64,000 bases of DNA from Aphanizomenon flos-aquae FACHB-1287 (GCF_014698755.1 NZ_JACJTO010000007.1:1-64000); one strand, 5' to 3'; shown: positions 27,413-37,086, counted from the first letter of the stretch. Made by a program: numbers and translations. Notes: generated by a model from the sequence alone, not told the origin.

Positions 27413-28288
27413 TTAGACCCCTTTAAGACGACCGGCACGACCCCGACGGGAAATGGTGGATTGTGATTTAGCCGGGGGGGGAGGAACATCTAAAACGATC
27501 TTTGCTTCTAAATCATCAACAGTTTCAGAGGGAGGAGTTAAGAGTGTTTGCTCTAATGTTTGGGTTTCTGGTGCTGTATTAGCCACTTGTTGGAGTTCAG
27601 GAACAAATTCCCTACCTTTAAGCCTTAATCCTAGCTCAAATAGTAGTTCTGCCATATCATCTCGGGAAACCTTTTCTTGATTTAACATAGAACAGTAGCG
27701 TTCTAATTCCTCAAGAATCTGATTCCGTAGATCCGTAATTTCATCTTGTAGTTTAGTGCGAGTCTCTTGTAGATTTTCTTGTAGGGTAGTGGTTTGTTGG
27801 TGTAGTGTTTTATCTATGGCTTCAATGTTACCCATCATTCGCTTACTCAACAGGTCAATCTGCTGACGAATTTCAAATTTATCATCTTCATCCTTTGCCT
27901 GAATCGCCTTGAAACGCTTATCAGCATTTTCTGCTAATTCGTCTAATTCAGTAGTGATAGATTCTTGTAAATCCTGGGTTGTACTAGCAATACGCTTATT
28001 GATACCATCAATCTGCTGGCGAATATCAAACTTTTCCTCCTCGTCTTTTAAAATCAAGGCACGAATTTTTTTTTCCCAGCTATCAATAGCAGTTTGCAAC
28101 TCTGCTAAAAGTGTTTGACGCACCTCTTCACAGCGAGTCCTAACCTCCTGTTGAAGTGATATTGAATTGCGTTCTAGTTGCTCTAGACGATTACTATAAT
28201 CCCTCATCTGCGGTCCAATGAGAACATCACGGATTTGGTCAATGTTACCCAAGCGTTCTCGAAGATCGGCTTTTATTAACTCGCTCAT
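27413..28288 (-). CDS. Coiled-coil protein of unknown function
   Basis: The 291-residue protein is mostly charged helix (about 25-205), with two similar segments around KDEEEKFDIRQQIDGINKRI and KDEDDKFEIRQQIDLLSKRM, so an internal duplication is likely. The C-terminus is short and disordered, ending RRGRAGRLKGV. There is no signal peptide or catalytic motif. It may be a structural or septum-related coiled-coil protein as found in filamentous cyanobacteria, but that is only a guess. Start ATG 28288. Confidence 0.65.
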   Translation of the reverse strand: MSELIKADLRERLGNIDQIRDVLIGPQMRDYSNRLEQLERNSISLQQEVRTRCEEVRQTLLAELQTAIDSWEKKIRALILKDEEEKFDIRQQIDGINKRIASTTQDLQESITTELDELAENADKRFKAIQAKDEDDKFEIRQQIDLLSKRMMGNIEAIDKTLHQQTTTLQENLQETRTKLQDEITDLRNQILEELERYCSMLNQEKVSRDDMAELLFELGLRLKGREFVPELQQVANTAPETQTLEQTLLTPPSETVDDLEAKIVLDVPPPPAKSQSTISRRGRAGRLKGV

Positions 28289-28427
28289 GATTTAGGTTTC
28301 CGGCTAAGTAAATATTATGACGTAATTAGAATATCACAAATCTAATTTGTGAGCAAAAAAAGATATGAGTGAATATAATGACTTTAATGTTTGATAGCAA
28401 AATCAGTATTTTGATTTTGATTTTAAC

Positions 28428-28467
28428 AGATATAATTTAATCCTGTGATGATAGGTAAATTATATCT
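28428..28467. promoter_or_regulatory. 12-bp perfect inverted repeat upstream of peroxiredoxin
   Basis: AGATATAATTTA and TAAATTATATCT face each other across 16 bases, about 60 bp before the peroxiredoxin start. It is AT-rich like Fur/PerR boxes, but the spacing is unlike a classical PerR box. It could also be a hairpin in the leader. Confidence 0.45.
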
Positions 28468-28527
28468 AACCAGTATGCATCAGCTAAAAAATAAATACAA
28501 ATATGAAGACGAAGGAGAATTAGGTTA

Positions 28528-29163
28528 ATGACACTCACCTATGGAACAGAGGGGTGCCTGCGTATTGGTCAACAATCCCCCGATTTTATAGCAACCACCG
28601 TAGTAGATCAAGAGTTCAGGTCAATTAGATTGTCTGATTATCGCGGTAGATATGTTGTGCTATTGTTCTACCCCCTAGATTTTACCTTTGTTTGTCCCAC
28701 TGAAGTTACGGCATTTAGCGATCGCTATGAGGAATTCAGTAACCTAAATACAGAGATATTGGGCATTTCTGTAGATAGTGAATTTTCTCATCTCGCTTGG
28801 ATTCAAACAGATCGTAAATCTGGTGGAGTAGGTGACATAAATTATCCCCTAGTTTCCGATATCAAAAAAGAAATCAGCGCCGCTTACAACGTTCTTGACC
28901 CCACCGCCGGCATAGCTTTACGCGGTTTATTTATCATTGATAAAGATGGCATCCTTCAACACGCCACTATCAATAATTTAGCCTTTGGTCGCAGTGTAGA
29001 TGAAACCCTACGAACATTACAAGCAATTCAGTATGTTCAGTCCCATACCGACGAAGTTTGTCCTGTTGATTGGCAACCAGGTGACAAAACAATGATTCCT
29101 GACCCCGTCAAGTCTAAAGTCTACTTCGCTGCTATTAGTGAATTAGTAATTGATAATGAGTAA
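28528..29163 (+). CDS. 2-Cys peroxiredoxin
   Basis: This thiol peroxidase reduces hydrogen peroxide and organic peroxides, recharged by thioredoxin in cyanobacteria. The peroxidatic Cys is C56 in FVCPTE and the resolving Cys is C178 in EVCPVDW, so it belongs to the typical 2-Cys (AhpC/Prx1) class. It has 211 residues. Start ATG 28528 follows GAAGGAG about ten bases upstream. The upstream inverted repeat may mark peroxide control. Confidence 0.95.
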   Translation: MTLTYGTEGCLRIGQQSPDFIATTVVDQEFRSIRLSDYRGRYVVLLFYPLDFTFVCPTEVTAFSDRYEEFSNLNTEILGISVDSEFSHLAWIQTDRKSGGVGDINYPLVSDIKKEISAAYNVLDPTAGIALRGLFIIDKDGILQHATINNLAFGRSVDETLRTLQAIQYVQSHTDEVCPVDWQPGDKTMIPDPVKSKVYFAAISELVIDNE

Positions 29164-29247
29164 TTGAGAATAACATTAGGGTTTTCAGATTTCAACACAT
29201 AGATAAACGCTTGTTCTGGATCACTAAACCAAAGCCAAAATTAATAG

Positions 29248-29376
29248 TCACAAAATTACCTGAATATTTACTTTCCCCGGTGTTTCTTCCCAACTTGGTA
29301 AATGAGTATCCCAGGTTTTTACCCAATCTTCTCCTAGACTCCAATCTAAAAATAATTGGGGGTAAAGTTGCAGCAT
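29248..29376 (-). pseudogene. 42-codon protein fragment of unknown origin
   Basis: ATG 29376 opens a 42-codon frame reading MLQLYPQLFLDWSLGEDWV... and ending PGKVNIQVIL. The composition looks like ordinary protein, but the length suggests a leftover of a larger gene. The upstream DNA is the left half of a MITE-like element, so the 5' part could have been lost by its insertion. I could not assign a family. Confidence 0.35.
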
Positions 29377-29380
29377 TATC

Positions 29381-29602
29381 TATAGCGGTTTCCGCTCTTA
29401 TCAGGTACAAAATTGAATCATTAATACCATCCAAACCAAATAAATCAACATAATTTAATTGAAAATATACCAAAGATTTTTCAAAAGATTCACGAAAAAT
29501 TTGAAAATCTGCAACCGGAGAAACCTTTTCAAAATGGCACTAATGAGGTACAAAATTGTGAAACTCTTGGATATGTACCTCATAACACCGGGAAGTGCTG
29601 TA
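29381..29602. mobile_element. MITE-like element, split or rearranged copy 4
   Basis: The left part (TATAGCGGTTTCCGCTCTTA to AAAATTGAATCATTA, 29381-29424) and a right part (about 29540-29602, GAGGTACAAAATTGTGAAAC to CCGGGAAGTGCTGTA) are separated by about 115 bp of other DNA. The right part lacks the GC palindrome, so it has an internal deletion. Confidence 0.5.
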
Positions 29603-30523
29603 TTAGCTAAGAATTTGGGTTAGTGCGGATTGTAAATTCGGATATTGATACTCAAAACCAGATTCTAAAGTACGTTTTGGTAAAACCTGCTGTCCTTCTA
29701 AAACCACCTTTGCTCCATCTCCTAATATAGCTTCTATAGCAAATCCAGGAACAGGCAACCAAGAAGGACGATTCATGACCTTACCCATAGTTGTACTTAA
29801 ATCATTCATCGAGACTGGTTGAGGAGCAGTACCATTATATACTCCTTCCATAGTTGATTTAGTTAAAGCTTGGATAATTAAACTAACGATATCATCTAAA
29901 TGAATCCAAGAAAACCACTGTTGACCAGTGCCAATAGGTCCACCAGCAAAAAGTTTAAAAGGAGTAATCATTTTTCCTAAAGCGCCACCATTGCCCAAAA
30001 TAATACCAAAGCGTAAAATTACTAAGCGGACATTGGTATCTTTTACCTTTCTAGCTTCCGCTTCCCACTCTTGACAGACTTGGGCTAAAAAGTCCTTACC
30101 GTTGGCGCTATCTTCATCAAAACTAGCAGTTTCACTAGTTCCGTAGTAACCAATAGCTGAAGTATTGACTAAAACACTAGGTTGAGGTTGACTTTTAGCA
30201 ATAGCTTCGACAATTTTTTGTGTCCCCAGTTTGCGAGTGTTAAGAATTTCCTGCTTGCGTTCTGGAGTCCAGCGTCCCTCAGCAATGGGTTCTCCTGCCA
30301 AATTAACCACTCCATCACAACCTGCGATAGTATCTTGCCAAGCACCGGATACAATAGGGGTATAGGCAATAATTTCTAGGTTAGGGAACGCTTGGGGAGG
30401 GAAAACCTTTTGGGCAAAGGTAGTATTTCGAGTTAATACCAAAATTCTATGACCTTCTGCGTGTAGTTTTGCTACTAAGCGACTACCGACAAAACCTGTT
30501 GCACCACTAATTGCTATTTTCAT
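29603..30523 (-). CDS. TIGR01777 family NAD(P)-dependent epimerase-like protein
   Basis: The 306-residue protein is of the extended SDR type: the Rossmann motif GATGFVGSRL (residues 6-15), YYG of the active site about 125-127, and the C-terminal domain ending LPKRTLESGFEYQYPNL, typical of the YfcH/SDR39U1 family. The substrate is not known. Start ATG 30523. Just 19 bp separate it from the copper-ATPase stop, so the two minus-strand genes may form one unit. Confidence 0.9.
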   Translation of the reverse strand: MKIAISGATGFVGSRLVAKLHAEGHRILVLTRNTTFAQKVFPPQAFPNLEIIAYTPIVSGAWQDTIAGCDGVVNLAGEPIAEGRWTPERKQEILNTRKLGTQKIVEAIAKSQPQPSVLVNTSAIGYYGTSETASFDEDSANGKDFLAQVCQEWEAEARKVKDTNVRLVILRFGIILGNGGALGKMITPFKLFAGGPIGTGQQWFSWIHLDDIVSLIIQALTKSTMEGVYNGTAPQPVSMNDLSTTMGKVMNRPSWLPVPGFAIEAILGDGAKVVLEGQQVLPKRTLESGFEYQYPNLQSALTQILS

Positions 30524-30542
30524 CTTGCTTATTCTTGATTAC

Positions 30543-32984
30543 CTAGTTAATTAAATCAATATGCGATACTGCTGGGTCAAACCTCCTCAATAAAATTGAA
30601 TTAGTCACAACACTGACAGAACTAAAAGCCATTAATGCTGCGGCGCTGGCAGGACCGAGATTAAAACCCCAACCAGGTAATAAGACCCCAGCAGCCAGGG
30701 GGATACCTATAGTATTATAAGCAAAAGCCCAAAATAAATTTTGACGGATGGTATTGAAAGTGGCTCGACTTAGCTGAATTGCTCGGACAACATCGGTAAG
30801 GGAATTTCGCATTAAAATAATTTCGGCAGTTTCCATGGCCACATCTGTACCAGAATGTAAAGCAATGCCGACATCTGCCTGTGATAAGGCTGGAGCGTCA
30901 TTGATGCCGTCTCCAACCATAGCTACGACTGATTTGATATTTCCTGACTGAAGACGTTGAATGGTGGCAGCTTTTTGGGCTGGGGGGATACCTGCCATAA
31001 TATCAGCGTTGGTGATTCCTAGTTGTTTAGCGATCGCTTTGGCTACTTCCAATCTATCACCACTGAGGAGCATAACACGCAAACCCATTTGTCGCAATTT
31101 ATCTACTGCGGTTTTAGCATCTGGTCTGAGGGTATCACTAACAGCAATGAGTCCCGTTAAAATTCCATCTACAGCCACACCAATTACAGTTTTGCCCTCT
31201 GTGGCTAATTGATGTGCTTGTTGTTGTGTTGTTTCATGAATATTGATTTGGTGGTAATTAAACCATTCCCAGTTACCTAAAAGGACATTTTTTCCCTCAA
31301 CGACAGCAGATACGCCCATTCCTGGTTCTGTGTGGAAGTCTACAGCATGGGGGATAATTAACTCTCTGGCTTTGGCTTCCTGTTGAATGGCTGTGGCCAG
31401 GGGATGATAAGTACCGCTTTCCACGGCTGCGGCCAGTTGAATTAGGGATAATTGTGAAGTTGATTCAGCAATAACTAGACAATCTGTCACCGTCGGTTTA
31501 CCTGTGGTGAGAGTTCCGGTTTTATCAAAAACTACCGTGTCGAGTTTGTGGACCTTTTCTAAAACGTCACCACCTTTGATCAATAGTCCCCGTTTTGCAC
31601 CCATACCTGTTCCTACGAGAATAGCCGTAGGAGTAGCCAGTCCTAAAGCACAGGGACAAGCAACTACCATCACAGCGATCGCTAATTTTAAACTAATTAA
31701 TAATGAGGAATACTGGGTATGAGGGGCTAAATGTGGGGAATTATGTCCCATATTGTGAGCCATTTCCATACCACCGGACATGGTGACATCTGGCCAGAAG
31801 TGAGTTCCCAAAAAATACCAAAATATAAATGTTAAGCAGGAGGCTGTTAATACACCGTAGGTAAAATACCCAGCCACCGTATCTGCTAATTTTTGCACTG
31901 GGGCTTTGCGAGTTTGGGCGGCTTCCACCAAGGCCACGATTTGGGCTAAAGTTGTATCATCACCTGTGCGGGTGGCTTGAATAGCAATAGCTCCTGACTG
32001 GTTAAGAGTTCCCCCGGTAACAATATCTCCTGGTTGCTTGATTACCGGTACTACTTCCCCGGTCAGCATAGATTCATCTATGGTAGTTTGTCCAAAGCGC
32101 ACCTCACCATCAACGGGAACTTTATCCCCTGGTAACACCTGCAACCATTCACCTACACGCACTTGTTCTGCGGGAATTTGGATAATATTTGCCCCAGCTA
32201 TCAATTTTTCTGGTTCTGGGTTAATAATTAAACGGGCTGTTTGGGGTGCGAGCGCTAATAATTGCCGAAATGCTTTAGCTGCGAGTCCTCTAGTCTGTTT
32301 TTCTAAGGTTCTTCCTAAAAGAATAAAACCCAACATCATCACCGGTTCATCAAAAAAGCATTCCCAACCCATTTGGGGAAATAATAAGGCCACCAGACTA
32401 GCAGTATAGGCTGTCACTGTTCCCAAACCAATGAGGGTGTTCATATTTGGCGCACCTCGTCGCCAACCTAGCCAACCTTCTACTAAAATTGGTCTACCAG
32501 GAATGATAATGGCGATGGTAGCCAGTCCACAATGAAACCAGATATTATTTAAAAAAGGAAAAATGGTAGACCCAATATTACCAAAATGACCTATTCCCGA
32601 TAGGAGCAGTAGCAAACCAGCAATTATTAATTGTCTAGTTATCGTCCGCATTTCTTGACGCTGTCGGGCTTCTACCCCGAATTGGGGATGATTATCAGCA
32701 CTTTTAGCTGTCCGTAATTGGCTGGGAAATCCTGCGGCTGTCAGTCCCTGAGCTAGGGCTTCTGGATTTACAATACCAGTTTCCGCTTCTATGACTGCAA
32801 TTTCTGTTCCCAGGTTGACACAAACATTTTTAACTCCCGGATGCTTAATAAGCTGTTTTTCTACTGCATTTACACATCCTGCACATTTCATTCCCCCAAC
32901 ATCTAAAATGATTTTCTCTGAGTTAAGTATTTTTGTGGGAGGAGTAGATTCTAGAACTATTTCAGATTTTGGGGTCAGTTGCAT
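30543..32984 (-). CDS. ctaA: Copper-transporting P1B-type ATPase
   Basis: The 813-residue protein has one N-terminal heavy-metal domain (GGMKCAGC, C34/C37), eight membrane helices, the metal site CPC (VVACPCALGLATP), the phosphorylated Asp in DKTGTLTTG, the HP motif and MVGDGINDAPAL. It moves Cu(I) across the membrane for plastocyanin and cytochrome oxidase supply. The GGMKCAGC start and overall fit suggest CtaA rather than PacS, but this is not certain. A His-rich insert (HNMGHNSPHLAPH) lies between the helices. Start ATG 32984. Confidence 0.85.
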   Translation of the reverse strand: MQLTPKSEIVLESTPPTKILNSEKIILDVGGMKCAGCVNAVEKQLIKHPGVKNVCVNLGTEIAVIEAETGIVNPEALAQGLTAAGFPSQLRTAKSADNHPQFGVEARQRQEMRTITRQLIIAGLLLLLSGIGHFGNIGSTIFPFLNNIWFHCGLATIAIIIPGRPILVEGWLGWRRGAPNMNTLIGLGTVTAYTASLVALLFPQMGWECFFDEPVMMLGFILLGRTLEKQTRGLAAKAFRQLLALAPQTARLIINPEPEKLIAGANIIQIPAEQVRVGEWLQVLPGDKVPVDGEVRFGQTTIDESMLTGEVVPVIKQPGDIVTGGTLNQSGAIAIQATRTGDDTTLAQIVALVEAAQTRKAPVQKLADTVAGYFTYGVLTASCLTFIFWYFLGTHFWPDVTMSGGMEMAHNMGHNSPHLAPHTQYSSLLISLKLAIAVMVVACPCALGLATPTAILVGTGMGAKRGLLIKGGDVLEKVHKLDTVVFDKTGTLTTGKPTVTDCLVIAESTSQLSLIQLAAAVESGTYHPLATAIQQEAKARELIIPHAVDFHTEPGMGVSAVVEGKNVLLGNWEWFNYHQINIHETTQQQAHQLATEGKTVIGVAVDGILTGLIAVSDTLRPDAKTAVDKLRQMGLRVMLLSGDRLEVAKAIAKQLGITNADIMAGIPPAQKAATIQRLQSGNIKSVVAMVGDGINDAPALSQADVGIALHSGTDVAMETAEIILMRNSLTDVVRAIQLSRATFNTIRQNLFWAFAYNTIGIPLAAGVLLPGWGFNLGPASAAALMAFSSVSVVTNSILLRRFDPAVSHIDLIN

Positions 32985-33300
32985 GGCCAGTTTTTAGGTT
33001 CGCTTTTGTTAGTTTTGAGTCTTGATAATTACATCTCTACTTTGAGGTTAAGCTAAACCTGTCATTTTAACCAAGTCAAAAAATATTAAGTTTTTTCCCG
33101 TGTTCAAAATTATAGTTTTGTTCTGGCTGTGTATATAGCAGTTAACTGGACAGGCAGCATTAAGATTAAGATCTTGTAGAAATAAGCAATTTCCCACTCC
33201 GATACTACAGTAAAGTATCCCATACTCATCATTAGTAAGATAAGTAGATGGATTTGTTTATATTTGAGGGTTTGCATATCGATTATACTTGATAAACTTT
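32985..33300. other. Gene-free region upstream of the copper ATPase
   Basis: These 316 bp hold no frame I would call. They contain an AT-rich stretch likely to carry the ATPase promoter. No copper-responsive operator was recognised. Confidence 0.5.
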
Positions 33301-33576
33301 TTAAAACCAGCCTTGTTTGTTAAGAAAATATGTATTAATAAATTCTTCCTGGGTTTTATTTAAGTAAATCATGGCTTCAATCAAACCAACGATTTGCACG
33401 ACTATTAATGCAAGTCCGTAGGTAAAAGAACCACCAATTAAGGAAATTGCTAACATAATAAAACCTTCTGAGGTATAACCAAGAATAAATTTATGCAGCC
33501 CAAATCCACCAAAAATAATTCCAGCATAACCCGCTAACAGTTGCTTTGTAGTGTGAGATGGGTTAAAATTAATCAT
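33301..33576 (-). CDS. TM2 domain-containing membrane protein
   Basis: The small protein (91 residues) has two membrane helices (about 16-36 and 40-68) separated by a short turn, the arrangement of the TM2 family (GGFGLHKFILGYTSEGFIML). The function is unknown. Start ATG 33576. The gene is single and well spaced from its neighbours. Confidence 0.85.
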   Translation of the reverse strand: MINFNPSHTTKQLLAGYAGIIFGGFGLHKFILGYTSEGFIMLAISLIGGSFTYGLALIVVQIVGLIEAMIYLNKTQEEFINTYFLNKQGWF

Positions 33577-33908
33577 ATTTAACTATATTCCTTGATGATT
33601 GGTAATTGATATTTTTTACTGGTAATACTAGATAATTTAAATGCTAATAGAATGCTGATAAAATGCAATCGTAAAAGCAGCAAATTTTTTGTAATATATA
33701 GCAAATCTGGCAGAAAAATATTGTGAAACACATTTACCAATTTTATAGATTTTTCTACATATCTTTTATTGTGAAATCCGGAGGATTTTTTGATAAGTAT
33801 TCAAGGAGTTAACAGTTATACTAAATTATTTTTACCAATTACCAATTACCAATTACCAATTACCAATTATCAATTACCAATTACCCATTACCCATTACCC
33901 ATTACCCA
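33577..33908. other. Intergenic region ending in STRR repeats
   Basis: About 330 bp upstream of the TM2 gene. The last ~75 bp are ATTACCA and ATTACCC repeats; the remainder holds no gene. Confidence 0.55.
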
Positions 33909-33919
33909 TTACCCATTAC
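33834..33919. repeat. ATTACCA/ATTACCC heptamer block
   Basis: About twelve heptamers lie just past the 3' end of the CPBP protease gene, and the last units overlap its final codons. Confidence 0.85.
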
Positions 33920-35435
33920 TACCTAAAAGAAACAAACTAATTAATGTGCCACTGTTCCAAAGACTATGGAGAAGCATACAAGAAAGTAAATTGCGTGAGC
34001 GGGTGTAAACTATTCCTAAGACCATTCCTAATGCTGTCAGCGGTAGTATTTCTGATAAACTTAAGTGAGCGGCCGCAAATAACAAACTACTGACGAAAAT
34101 TGCCCCCCAAACTGACATATAACGAGTTAAAGATGGTAATAAAAAGCCCCGAAATAGAAATTCTTCAAAAAGCGGTGCAGCTATGGCTGCGGTCAAGAAA
34201 AATATTCCTAATGCGGTATTATCACGGCTTTCTAGTGCCATTTGTAAAAGTGGATTACTGCCACCTTGTCCTTGCCATAATTTTTGATTAATTAGCGATA
34301 CTATGACTACAATGGGTAAAGCTGTACAATAGCCACCTAGTCCCCACAAAACCCAATTACTGAAGATATAGAAGCGAAACCAGTTTTCAGGAAGGGGGAA
34401 AAAACGCCTAATGGAAAAATATAGAACTGATAAACAACCGAAAGCTACTAATAGATAACTGACTAAAACAGTAAAAGCCTCAATTCTGGCATTACCTGTA
34501 CCACGAGGAATAGGTAAAATAGATAATAATTCTGGGATAAATAATTGTCCCATTAAGAAAAAGCCAACGACGAAAACCTGAATAATTATTTCCCAATTCC
34601 AAGGAGTTGACCAGACTAAATCGGCATTTTTTGCTAATAAGGATTCTCGACCTTTGAGTAAGCGTTGAACGACTAAGTAAACTAGGAGAATTAACCCTAA
34701 AAAAGCTGTTAATGTGGGGATAGTTGCAATTATCGCTAATGTTAATAATGCTTGGGCTGCTGCTTCTTGTTGGGCAATTTTCAGAGATAATAGGGCTTCT
34801 TGACGTTGTTGGAGTTGATATAATTGTTCTAAGGCCGTGGAACGAAACCAATTATCTAAATTTTGTTGAATTAATTGTTCAGCTTTGGGGAATAAACTGG
34901 GAGGTTGACTCCACATTCCGCTTAATACTTGAGCCGTTTCTAGATATTGAGAATTGATTTCTGAATGTTGCTGTAATTGATTCCAAGTTGTAATAGCTTT
35001 GTCTATTTCCTGTTGCTGTGCTTGCAAAATCCCCCACCGCAAATTTACTTCTGCTAACAATTTTCCCTGTTCTCGAACGGACTTTTGTAACCTTTTTTTC
35101 TCTGGAGAAATGGGAGTAGGTGTTGAAGATTGCAGGTTTGCTAATTCTTTCTTAATTGTCTGTAAATTGGCGTTAACAGATTTGCTTGCTTCTTCGTATT
35201 GCTTAATCGCACTTTCCAGGGGATTTGTACCGAGAATAGATTCTTGAATTGTTTGAATACTATTGTCGTTGCTATCTTCTGGTTGCCATGCTTGGGCTTG
35301 TAAGATAATATTAGTCTGATATAATTCTAGACGACCCTGGAACTGAGGTTTTTGCCAGCTACTTAATAAAGACAACCCTGAGAACATTATCGCTAACAAA
35401 GTTAGCCCAATTAATAGTAACCTTTTAATTGTCAT
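33909..35435 (-). CDS. CPBP family intramembrane metalloprotease with coiled-coil N-terminus
   Basis: The 508-residue protein has one N-terminal membrane helix, a long helical region (about 55-205) and then a membrane domain with the CPBP/Abi motifs: EEFLFRG (EExxxR), FxxxH within LLFAAAHLSL, and SCMLLHSLWN (HxxxN-like). These are the residues of glutamic-type intramembrane endopeptidases. The substrate is not known. Start ATG 35435. It ends in a heptamer repeat block. Confidence 0.88.
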   Translation of the reverse strand: MTIKRLLLIGLTLLAIMFSGLSLLSSWQKPQFQGRLELYQTNIILQAQAWQPEDSNDNSIQTIQESILGTNPLESAIKQYEEASKSVNANLQTIKKELANLQSSTPTPISPEKKRLQKSVREQGKLLAEVNLRWGILQAQQQEIDKAITTWNQLQQHSEINSQYLETAQVLSGMWSQPPSLFPKAEQLIQQNLDNWFRSTALEQLYQLQQRQEALLSLKIAQQEAAAQALLTLAIIATIPTLTAFLGLILLVYLVVQRLLKGRESLLAKNADLVWSTPWNWEIIIQVFVVGFFLMGQLFIPELLSILPIPRGTGNARIEAFTVLVSYLLVAFGCLSVLYFSIRRFFPLPENWFRFYIFSNWVLWGLGGYCTALPIVVIVSLINQKLWQGQGGSNPLLQMALESRDNTALGIFFLTAAIAAPLFEEFLFRGFLLPSLTRYMSVWGAIFVSSLLFAAAHLSLSEILPLTALGMVLGIVYTRSRNLLSCMLLHSLWNSGTLISLFLLGSNG

Positions 35436-35596
35436 CTATCCACCTTCAACTTACGAGTACAGGATCATCAGTTCCTTGGCAATTATAAGCCAGTACCGCT
35501 GGGTTTATACAAATTTTCATTTCTGGAGCGCCTGGAGTAGCTCCGGGTGAGATAAAAAATGTAAAAATAGAAAGAATATCCCAAATTATCAATAAC

Positions 35597-36016
35597 ATGG
35601 CTCCCTTACCCGATTATCGTCCTAAACAAATGTCCGTCGGTCCCCTAGAAGCCGAAATTCTCGGTATTGTCTGGGAACTAAGTTCAGCAACAGTCAAAGA
35701 TGTACATGACCGCATTCTTTCTGATCCTGACCGGGAATTGGCTTATACTTCTGTTACTACCGTTCTCCGTCGTCTTACGGAAAAAGGCTGGTTAGCTTGC
35801 GATAAAGAAGGAAGAGCCTTTTATTGGCGGCCTTTACTGACCAAGCAACAAGCAGATATGATTAAAGCGCATGATCAATTACACCGATTTTTAGCAGTGG
35901 GAAATCCTGATGTGATTGCGGCATTTGCTGATAGTTTAGATCAAGCTGCTAGTGACCAAATCGAAGCCATAGCTAAACGCATTCAAGCTGCACGGGAAGC
36001 CAGAGGAGAAAAATAG
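35597..36016 (+). CDS. BlaI/MecI/CopY family transcriptional repressor
   Basis: The 139-residue protein has the winged-helix domain (LEAEILGIVWELSSATVKDV...YTSVTTVLRRLTEKGWL) followed by a dimerisation helix. These repressors are cleaved or released when the adjacent M56 peptidase senses a signal. The gene ends four bases before the peptidase gene, so they form an operon. Start ATG 35597. Target genes may include this operon itself; I could not find a certain operator. Confidence 0.9.
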   Translation: MAPLPDYRPKQMSVGPLEAEILGIVWELSSATVKDVHDRILSDPDRELAYTSVTTVLRRLTEKGWLACDKEGRAFYWRPLLTKQQADMIKAHDQLHRFLAVGNPDVIAAFADSLDQAASDQIEAIAKRIQAAREARGEK

Positions 36017-36020
36017 AATT

Positions 36021-36854
36021 ATGCATCTATTCATGATTGTTACCGCTGTAACCATTGCTTACTGGTTACGATTCTCTGGTAGAATACTCCCCGGAAATTG
36101 GTATTTACGCTGGCAAAAAACCCTATTTTTATTCCTTTTTCCGCCTTTACTGATATTCATGACGGTAACTTCTATAGTGTCCATGGGTACACAGGGAAAA
36201 ATGGGCGGAATATATACCGACTCTTGCAGCTATCTCCTGGCATTAATTACCCTGGGATGTTTTTATATCTTAGGGGCTAAACTCGGCTTTCAGGGCTGGA
36301 AAGCGATTAAATCTGCTCGTGAATGTCCCCAAATTAATCTAGCTGGTCAACAAGCCCGACTTCTCAAAACTCAGGCTTTATTTGCTGGACAAATCGGTTT
36401 TTGGCGACCTGAATTAGTTGTTAGTCAAGGACTGGTAAAAACCCTCTCTCCAGCCCATTTAGAAAGTGTCTTAGCACACGAACAAGGGCATTATCTGTAC
36501 AGGGATACATTCTGGTTTTTTTGGTTGGGTTGGGTGCGGGCTTGTACTGCTTGGCTACCGAATACAGAACCTTTATGGCAGGAATTGTTAATTTTAAGAG
36601 AATTACGGGCTGATAGTTATGCCGCTTCTCAAGTAGATGCGTTGGTATTAGCAGAATCTTTGTTATTAGTTGTGAGTAGTAACTCTATGACATCAGATAT
36701 TTGTTGTGCTGCTTTGGGTACAGGCGATCGCTTGGAACAAAGAATAGAAGCTTTATTAATACCGTCTGAACCAATATCAGAAGCACAATTACAATCTTGG
36801 CATATTTTTTTATTGGCGTTTCTACCCTTGATTGCAGTCATATTTCATACTTGA
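36021..36854 (+). CDS. M56 family (BlaR1-like) metallopeptidase
   Basis: The 277-residue protein has about four membrane helices and the zinc site HEQGH at 153-157 plus the third ligand in ELRADSYA. It lacks the C-terminal sensor (penicillin-binding) domain of BlaR1, so it may sense another signal or work as a minimal protease. It follows the BlaI-like repressor by four bases. Start ATG 36021. Confidence 0.88.
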   Translation: MHLFMIVTAVTIAYWLRFSGRILPGNWYLRWQKTLFLFLFPPLLIFMTVTSIVSMGTQGKMGGIYTDSCSYLLALITLGCFYILGAKLGFQGWKAIKSARECPQINLAGQQARLLKTQALFAGQIGFWRPELVVSQGLVKTLSPAHLESVLAHEQGHYLYRDTFWFFWLGWVRACTAWLPNTEPLWQELLILRELRADSYAASQVDALVLAESLLLVVSSNSMTSDICCAALGTGDRLEQRIEALLIPSEPISEAQLQSWHIFLLAFLPLIAVIFHT

Positions 36855-36905
36855 ATTATTTACCCTCTTCTTTCTGGAGGAGAGGGAAAAACAAAACAGC
36901 ACAAA

Positions 36906-36922
36906 TACCAATTTAGTTGGTA
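36906..36922. promoter_or_regulatory. Palindrome TACCAA-N5-TTGGTA upstream of modA
   Basis: A perfect 6-bp inverted repeat with a 5-base spacer (TTTAG) lies about 165 bp before the modA start. A second, longer copy is at 37023-37043, and a related copy precedes modBC at 38127-38145. The recurrence at both mod genes suggests an operator. Confidence 0.5.
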
Positions 36923-37022
36923 AATATTATCTATACAATCCTGCAAAAAGTAACCTTAAATACAATTAATATCAGATTTTCAAGATATATCATCTAAAAT
37001 AGATTTATTTTCTAAATACAGC

Positions 37023-37043
37023 TTTACCAATTTTATTGGTAAA
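37023..37043. promoter_or_regulatory. Palindrome TTTACCAA-N5-TTGGTAAA upstream of modA
   Basis: Perfect 8-bp arms with spacer TTTTA lie 43 bp before ATG 37087. The alternative TTG start at 37036 would lie inside this palindrome, so ATG 37087 is the better start. A further half-site TTGGTA is at 37058-37063. The bound regulator is unknown. Confidence 0.55.
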
Positions 37044-37086
37044 TAATCTAATAATAATTGGTAAAATTATACCCAGTGTCAATTCC

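Noticed and set aside
33790-34008. Frame with LPITNYQ repeats
   Set aside because: Translation of the ATTACCA heptamer block.
37036-37086. TTG start for modA
   Set aside because: It falls inside a palindrome that looks like an operator; ATG 37087 begins the signal peptide region.
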